Below, in pieces: positions 6,458-8,984 of a stretch of DNA of 8,984 nt. The notes below the pieces were generated by a model, which was not told the origin of the DNA, made no database searches, and saw only the letters and a program-made list of their open reading frames with translations. Numbering within the stretch: position 1 is the stretch's first letter; every line of letters begins with the position of its first letter. Location of the stretch: positions 1 to 8,984 of the forward strand of contig JAJYKQ010000042.1 of assembly GCA_021788495.1 (NCBI GenBank), written 5' to 3'. This DNA comes from a bacterium. GTDB taxonomy: Bacteria; SZUA-79; Acidulodesulfobacterales; Acidulodesulfobacteraceae. Made by a program: the position numbers and the translations under genes.

Positions 6458-6543
6458 GCCGAAGTGGTGGAACTGGTAGACACACCATCTTAAGGGGGTG
6501 GCGGACAAAATCCGTGCCGGTTCGATTCCGGCCTTCGGCACCA
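6458..6543 (+). tRNA. tRNA-Leu, anticodon read as AAG, CCA encoded
   Basis: The class II cloverleaf folds completely. The acceptor GCCGAAG (6458-6464) pairs with CTTCGGC (6533-6539), followed by A73 and an encoded CCA (6541-6543). The D stem is GTG/CAC (6467-6469/6481-6483). The anticodon stem is CCATC (6485-6489) with GGTGG (6497-6501), containing one T-G pair. The 7-nt loop TTAAGGG has T33 at 6491, giving anticodon A-A-G at 6492-6494 with G37. The long variable arm is CGGA/TCCG. The T arm is GCCGG TTCGATT CCGGC (6516-6532). Shifting the stem by one base to read TAA breaks three of five pairs, so AAG (codon CUU; CUC/CUA if A34 becomes inosine) is the better reading. The upstream secG and the overall sequence resemble E. 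coli leuU, whose anticodon is GAG. Confidence 0.95.
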
Positions 6544-6544
6544 C

Positions 6545-7495
6545 CTATAAAACAGCCTTTTTAGACATCAGCAGAATAAATTCCCTCAAAAAAGCCGTAT
6601 TATAAAGTTCGGAGTTTTGCCCCATAAGGTTTAACGCATCCGAAGCGCTTAATTTAATTCTGTAAGGTCTGTTTCTGGTAAGAGAATCGAATCTGTTGGC
6701 AATAATTAAAATCTTGCCGTATGCCGAAATGTCTTCTTCCATTTTACCGAAAGGGTAGCCCGAACCGTTAGATGCCTCATGATGTTCTAATACCCCGTTG
6801 ATTATGTTGCGGTTATCTATTCCGCTCGCCATTAAAATTTCTTTTGAATATATCGGATGTTTCTGAATTTCATAAACTTCGCTTTCGGACAAACCTTTTT
6901 TAGATAAAAGCTCCTTCCTGATTTTTAATTTTCCTATATCATGGGTCAGCCCGGAAAGACCTACTTCGTAAAGAGACATTTTGCTCGAAAAACCGAGCCT
7001 GTTTGCTAAAGCCATTGAATATATGCTTACGTTCATTCCGTGTCCGACTTCGTTATAATCGTAACTCGAAAGATTTAAAAGATTCATAAAGGCAAATTCG
7101 CTCATCAATAAATATTCTATGGTCGTTTCAATAGATTTTTTAACGTTTTCCTGATTATCCTTAAGATTTCCGGTCGTGATAACGTACTCGGCATAAATCT
7201 TTGAATATATGTATATTTTTACGGCTTTTTCTTCAAAATTAGTGTCATTTGATTTTATAATAGTTTCGATATGCTCGAGGACGTCGTTGTCGTACTTTTC
7301 TTTGTCTTTAATTTCGATGTAGAGATTATCGACCCCGTTGTTTTTAAGCCTCAAAGCATCGCTTTGGGAAAAAATAAGGGCTTTAGACCTGTAAAGGATA
7401 TAGTTTTCACCTGATTTTATATAGAGGGGGTAATCGGAATTTTTTCCGAAAATCAAACTTTCGATTATTATAGGAGTATATTGAGGTTTTTCCAT
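6545..7495 (-). CDS. HD-GYP domain protein, probable cyclic di-GMP phosphodiesterase
   Basis: This 316-residue cytoplasmic protein has an HD-GYP domain from about residue 145 to the end. HD-GYP enzymes hydrolyse c-di-GMP, lowering the second messenger that controls biofilm and motility. Metal- and substrate-site residues are present: H152, THDIGK (H185, D186, K189), H213, LEHHEASNGSGYPFG (H238, H239, G246-Y247-P248) and D270 in NRFDSLTRNRPYR. The GYP signature is intact, so activity is expected. The first 140 or so residues have no motif I recognise; they lack membrane segments and a clear receiver domain and may be a regulatory module. The ATG has no Shine-Dalgarno sequence. TATAAA (7509-7504) lies 8 nt before it, in the 17-nt gap after the upstream hydrolase gene. 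The stop codon is one base from the 3' end of the convergent tRNA-Leu. Confidence 0.9.
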   Translation of the reverse strand: MEKPQYTPIIIESLIFGKNSDYPLYIKSGENYILYRSKALIFSQSDALRLKNNGVDNLYIEIKDKEKYDNDVLEHIETIIKSNDTNFEEKAVKIYIYSKIYAEYVITTGNLKDNQENVKKSIETTIEYLLMSEFAFMNLLNLSSYDYNEVGHGMNVSIYSMALANRLGFSSKMSLYEVGLSGLTHDIGKLKIRKELLSKKGLSESEVYEIQKHPIYSKEILMASGIDNRNIINGVLEHHEASNGSGYPFGKMEEDISAYGKILIIANRFDSLTRNRPYRIKLSASDALNLMGQNSELYNTAFLREFILLMSKKAVL

Positions 7496-7503
7496 ATTAT
7501 TAT

Positions 7504-7533
7504 TTTATATTTTTAAACAATTTCGGATTTCAG
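7504..7533 (-). promoter_or_regulatory. Weak candidate promoter for the HD-GYP gene
   Basis: On the minus strand CTGAAA (7533-7528, 4 of 6) and TATAAA (7509-7504, 5 of 6) are 18 nt apart, with the -35 inside the 3' end of the upstream hydrolase gene. The predicted start of transcription (about 7497) is within 2-3 nt of the ATG at 7495. The gene could equally be read from the hydrolase transcript. Confidence 0.25.
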
Positions 7534-8178
7534 CCCTTTTTTCTGAACACCTTCCTTAAATTCTTCAGCCTGCTTTTTTTCTCCCACTATGGTGCCGTAA
7601 TGCATAGGAATCGACGTGTCGGCTTTGATTTTTAAGGCGGCTTCGATTGCTTCGGCAGGGGTCATAACATATGTGCCGCTTACGGGAATAAATAACAGGT
7701 CTATATTTTCCGATGCCAGATTATCCATTTCCGGTATATGGTCGGTATCGCCGGTATGGTATATTTTGACGCCGTTAAAAGTTACGATAAAGCCGAGTTT
7801 TTTGTCTTCTTTCGGATGATAAACTTTGCCCGGTTCCCTAAATTTATTAATGTTATAGGCGGGAACGCCTTTTATGCGCAAATCTTTAAAATCAATTGAA
7901 TCGCCAGGGCGGATAATCACGATTTTATTATCATATAATCCGTCTATTTCGTCGTTAGTCATTTCGTTCATAAATAATACGGTTGAATCCTTGATCACTT
8001 TATGAATATCGTCGGGAGAAAAGTGGTCGAAGTGTTCGTGCGATATAAAGATATAATCGGCCTTCGGTTCATCGCCGTGCAATTTAAAAGGGTCAAAATA
8101 TATGTTTATTTTACCGTCGCTGACTAAAAAACTGTCGTGGCAGAATCTTATTATTTCAAGTCCTTTATAATGAAACAT
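7513..8178 (-). CDS. Metallo-beta-lactamase-fold metal-dependent hydrolase, UPF0173/UlaG-like
   Basis: This 221-residue cytoplasmic metallohydrolase belongs to the beta-lactamase-like superfamily; substrate and pathway are unknown. The metal-binding motif is HEHFDH (H47, H49, D51, H52). HTGDTD (141-146) supplies the next ligands, H141 and D144, and PMHYGT (H193) the last. The N-terminal FCHDSFLVSDGKINIYFDP is the short UPF0173-type opening (W/C-x-GHS-x-x-x in relatives), and the family has no extra domains. I place the start at ATG 8178 because GGAGG (8188-8184) sits 5 nt upstream; an in-frame TTG at 8190 would overlap that ribosome site and add four residues (MEVP). The gene is upstream of the HD-GYP gene on the same strand with a 17-nt gap and is divergent from the exported protein gene. 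Confidence 0.88.
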   Translation of the reverse strand: MFHYKGLEIIRFCHDSFLVSDGKINIYFDPFKLHGDEPKADYIFISHEHFDHFSPDDIHKVIKDSTVLFMNEMTNDEIDGLYDNKIVIIRPGDSIDFKDLRIKGVPAYNINKFREPGKVYHPKEDKKLGFIVTFNGVKIYHTGDTDHIPEMDNLASENIDLLFIPVSGTYVMTPAEAIEAALKIKADTSIPMHYGTIVGEKKQAEEFKEGVQKKGLKSEIV

Positions 8179-8301
8179 AGGAACCTCCAAATATAAATTT
8201 GATTAATCGTTTCTTATAATTTTATCATAATTTTTGCCGATTTGTTAATAAAGTTAAATATATTTTGATATATTGAGGTATAATAATTTTATAAATATAT
8301 A

Positions 8302-8331
8302 TTGTAATTATATGCTGTTGTCGTATATAAT
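8302..8331 (+). promoter_or_regulatory. Candidate promoter for the exported Tyr/Trp/Gly-rich protein gene
   Basis: TTGTAA (8302-8307, 4 of 6) is followed after 18 nt by a perfect TATAAT (8326-8331). Transcription would begin near 8338, about 56 nt before the ATG, placing the 8343-8368 hairpin at the very 5' end of the mRNA. Another TATAAT at 8279-8284 has no well-spaced -35. The rest of the 215-base gap (8179-8393) is AT-rich and shows no other feature I can support. Confidence 0.4.
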
Positions 8332-8342
8332 AATTTATTGTT

Positions 8343-8368
8343 GAACGGTCTGTTTAAAGGGACCGTTT
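8343..8368 (+). promoter_or_regulatory. 5'-UTR stem-loop upstream of the exported protein gene
   Basis: GAACGGTC (8343-8350) pairs with GACCGTTT (8361-8368) through seven Watson-Crick pairs and one G-T pair, around a 10-nt loop. It is followed by TTA and then the ribosome site GAGGTG (8382-8387), which stays unpaired. It could stabilise the mRNA 5' end, act as an attenuator, or end transcription arriving from upstream; its T-tail (TTTTA) is short for a terminator. Confidence 0.45.
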
Positions 8369-8393
8369 TAATTTAAAATCTGAGGTGAAAATT

Positions 8394-8984
8394 ATGAAAA
8401 ACGTGAAAATCAAAAAAAGCTTATTATTTTTCGCGGCTTTCGTCGGAATGTTCGTTTTATTTTTAAGCGGATTTGCGGCATATTATTCCTCGCCGGCTTA
8501 TTCTCAAGGCTACTATGGCATCGGCGTCGCAACTCCTAATTTTGCTTTTTCTTTCGGCAACGGCGTAAATGCCTATGAAGCTCCTATGTATGGCGGCTAC
8601 GTTTACGGATATAACGGCTATTATTACAGGTGGTTTAACGACGGATGGGTTTATTCAAACGTATATGCGGGTCCGTGGTATCCGGTAACTGCGGGAATTT
8701 ATCTTCCGGGGATATTAGCCTTTGGTCCGCCGCCTCCCGTTGTGGCTTATCCGGGGTATTTTACATGGTGGACGAATCATGTAGGTCCATGGTACAGATA
8801 TAATCATCCGGGCTGGTGGGGCAGGCATCAAATGTTTTTAAGGAATTACGGCGAATGGCGGTCGCATGTAAATAGTTTTTACCGCAATCATCCTTATCAA
8901 AACTGGAGAATGAGAAGACCTTTTGGGCAAGGAGGCCAGGGCTACAGAGGACAAGGCCAAAGAGGTCGTATGCAACATGGAGGT
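8394..8984 (+). CDS. Exported Tyr/Trp/Gly-rich protein of unknown function, partial (runs off the right edge)
   Basis: I do not recognise a named family. The 197 visible residues begin with a classical Sec signal: basic MKNVKIKK, a hydrophobic core at about 9-29, and a probable signal peptidase I site after A-Y-S37, before QGYYG. The mature part is extremely aromatic (about 10 Trp and 20 Tyr in 160 residues), has no cysteine and contains two GPWY motifs (93-96 and 131-134). The section around RWFNDGWVYSNVYAGPWYPV resembles small exported proteins with aromatic repeats known from environmental proteobacteria. The end becomes Gln/Gly/Arg-rich (MRRPFGQGGQGYRGQGQR). The ATG has GAGGTG 6 nt upstream. 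No stop codon occurs before the window ends. It is probably periplasmic or surface-exposed. An outer-membrane or matrix role is only a guess. Confidence 0.8.
   Translation, partial: MKNVKIKKSLLFFAAFVGMFVLFLSGFAAYYSSPAYSQGYYGIGVATPNFAFSFGNGVNAYEAPMYGGYVYGYNGYYYRWFNDGWVYSNVYAGPWYPVTAGIYLPGILAFGPPPPVVAYPGYFTWWTNHVGPWYRYNHPGWWGRHQMFLRNYGEWRSHVNSFYRNHPYQNWRMRRPFGQGGQGYRGQGQRGRMQHGG

Overview
The window is AT-rich chromosomal DNA from a Gram-negative bacterium. Lipid A and heptose genes (lpxK, an lpxL/htrB-type acyltransferase, gmhB) imply an outer membrane with heptose-containing LPS. The Lys/Ile/Asn-rich proteins and the rpsT/holA and secG/tRNA-Leu neighbourhoods would fit a low-GC deltaproteobacterium-like lineage, but I cannot place it more finely from sequence alone. 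No phage, IS element, CRISPR array or toxin system is visible. Nearly all of it is housekeeping sequence.

Layout. Positions 1-174 are non-coding, with one perfect hairpin. From 4565 down to 175 on the minus strand runs a tightly packed operon: coaD (coenzyme A), a class I aspartate-type aminotransferase, lpxK, the lipid A acyltransferase and gmhB. Every junction overlaps by 4-17 nt, so translation is probably coupled. lpxK is split: a run of nine A residues on the coding strand breaks the frame between two conserved parts of the kinase. A divergent promoter region (4611-4732) separates this operon from rpsT (ribosomal protein S20, plus strand). rpsT meets holA (DNA polymerase III delta, minus strand) tail to tail with a 6-nt overlap. 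secG diverges from holA and is followed by a tRNA-Leu gene, the same order as secG-leuU in E. coli. The tRNA ends one base before the stop of a convergent HD-GYP gene. Upstream of that, on the same strand, is an UPF0173-type metallo-beta-lactamase-fold hydrolase. The window closes with a plus-strand gene for an exported Tyr/Trp/Gly-rich protein that runs off the right edge.

How the genes fit together. lpxK phosphorylates the lipid A disaccharide, the acyltransferase adds a secondary acyl chain and gmhB makes a precursor of ADP-heptose for the inner core, so three of the five operon genes serve LPS. The remaining genes (translation, replication, secretion, c-di-GMP signalling) are separate units.

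Points worth attention: (1) the lpxK break sits on a dnaX-like A AAA AAG slippery sequence in the correct zero frame, with an upstream Shine-Dalgarno-like AAAGGG; (2) the tRNA-Leu folds with an AAG anticodon, unusual for a bacterium; (3) several genes, most clearly secG, lack a Shine-Dalgarno sequence and have a -10-like box so close that the mRNA could be leaderless; (4) the exported protein has an unusual composition and a 5'-UTR hairpin.
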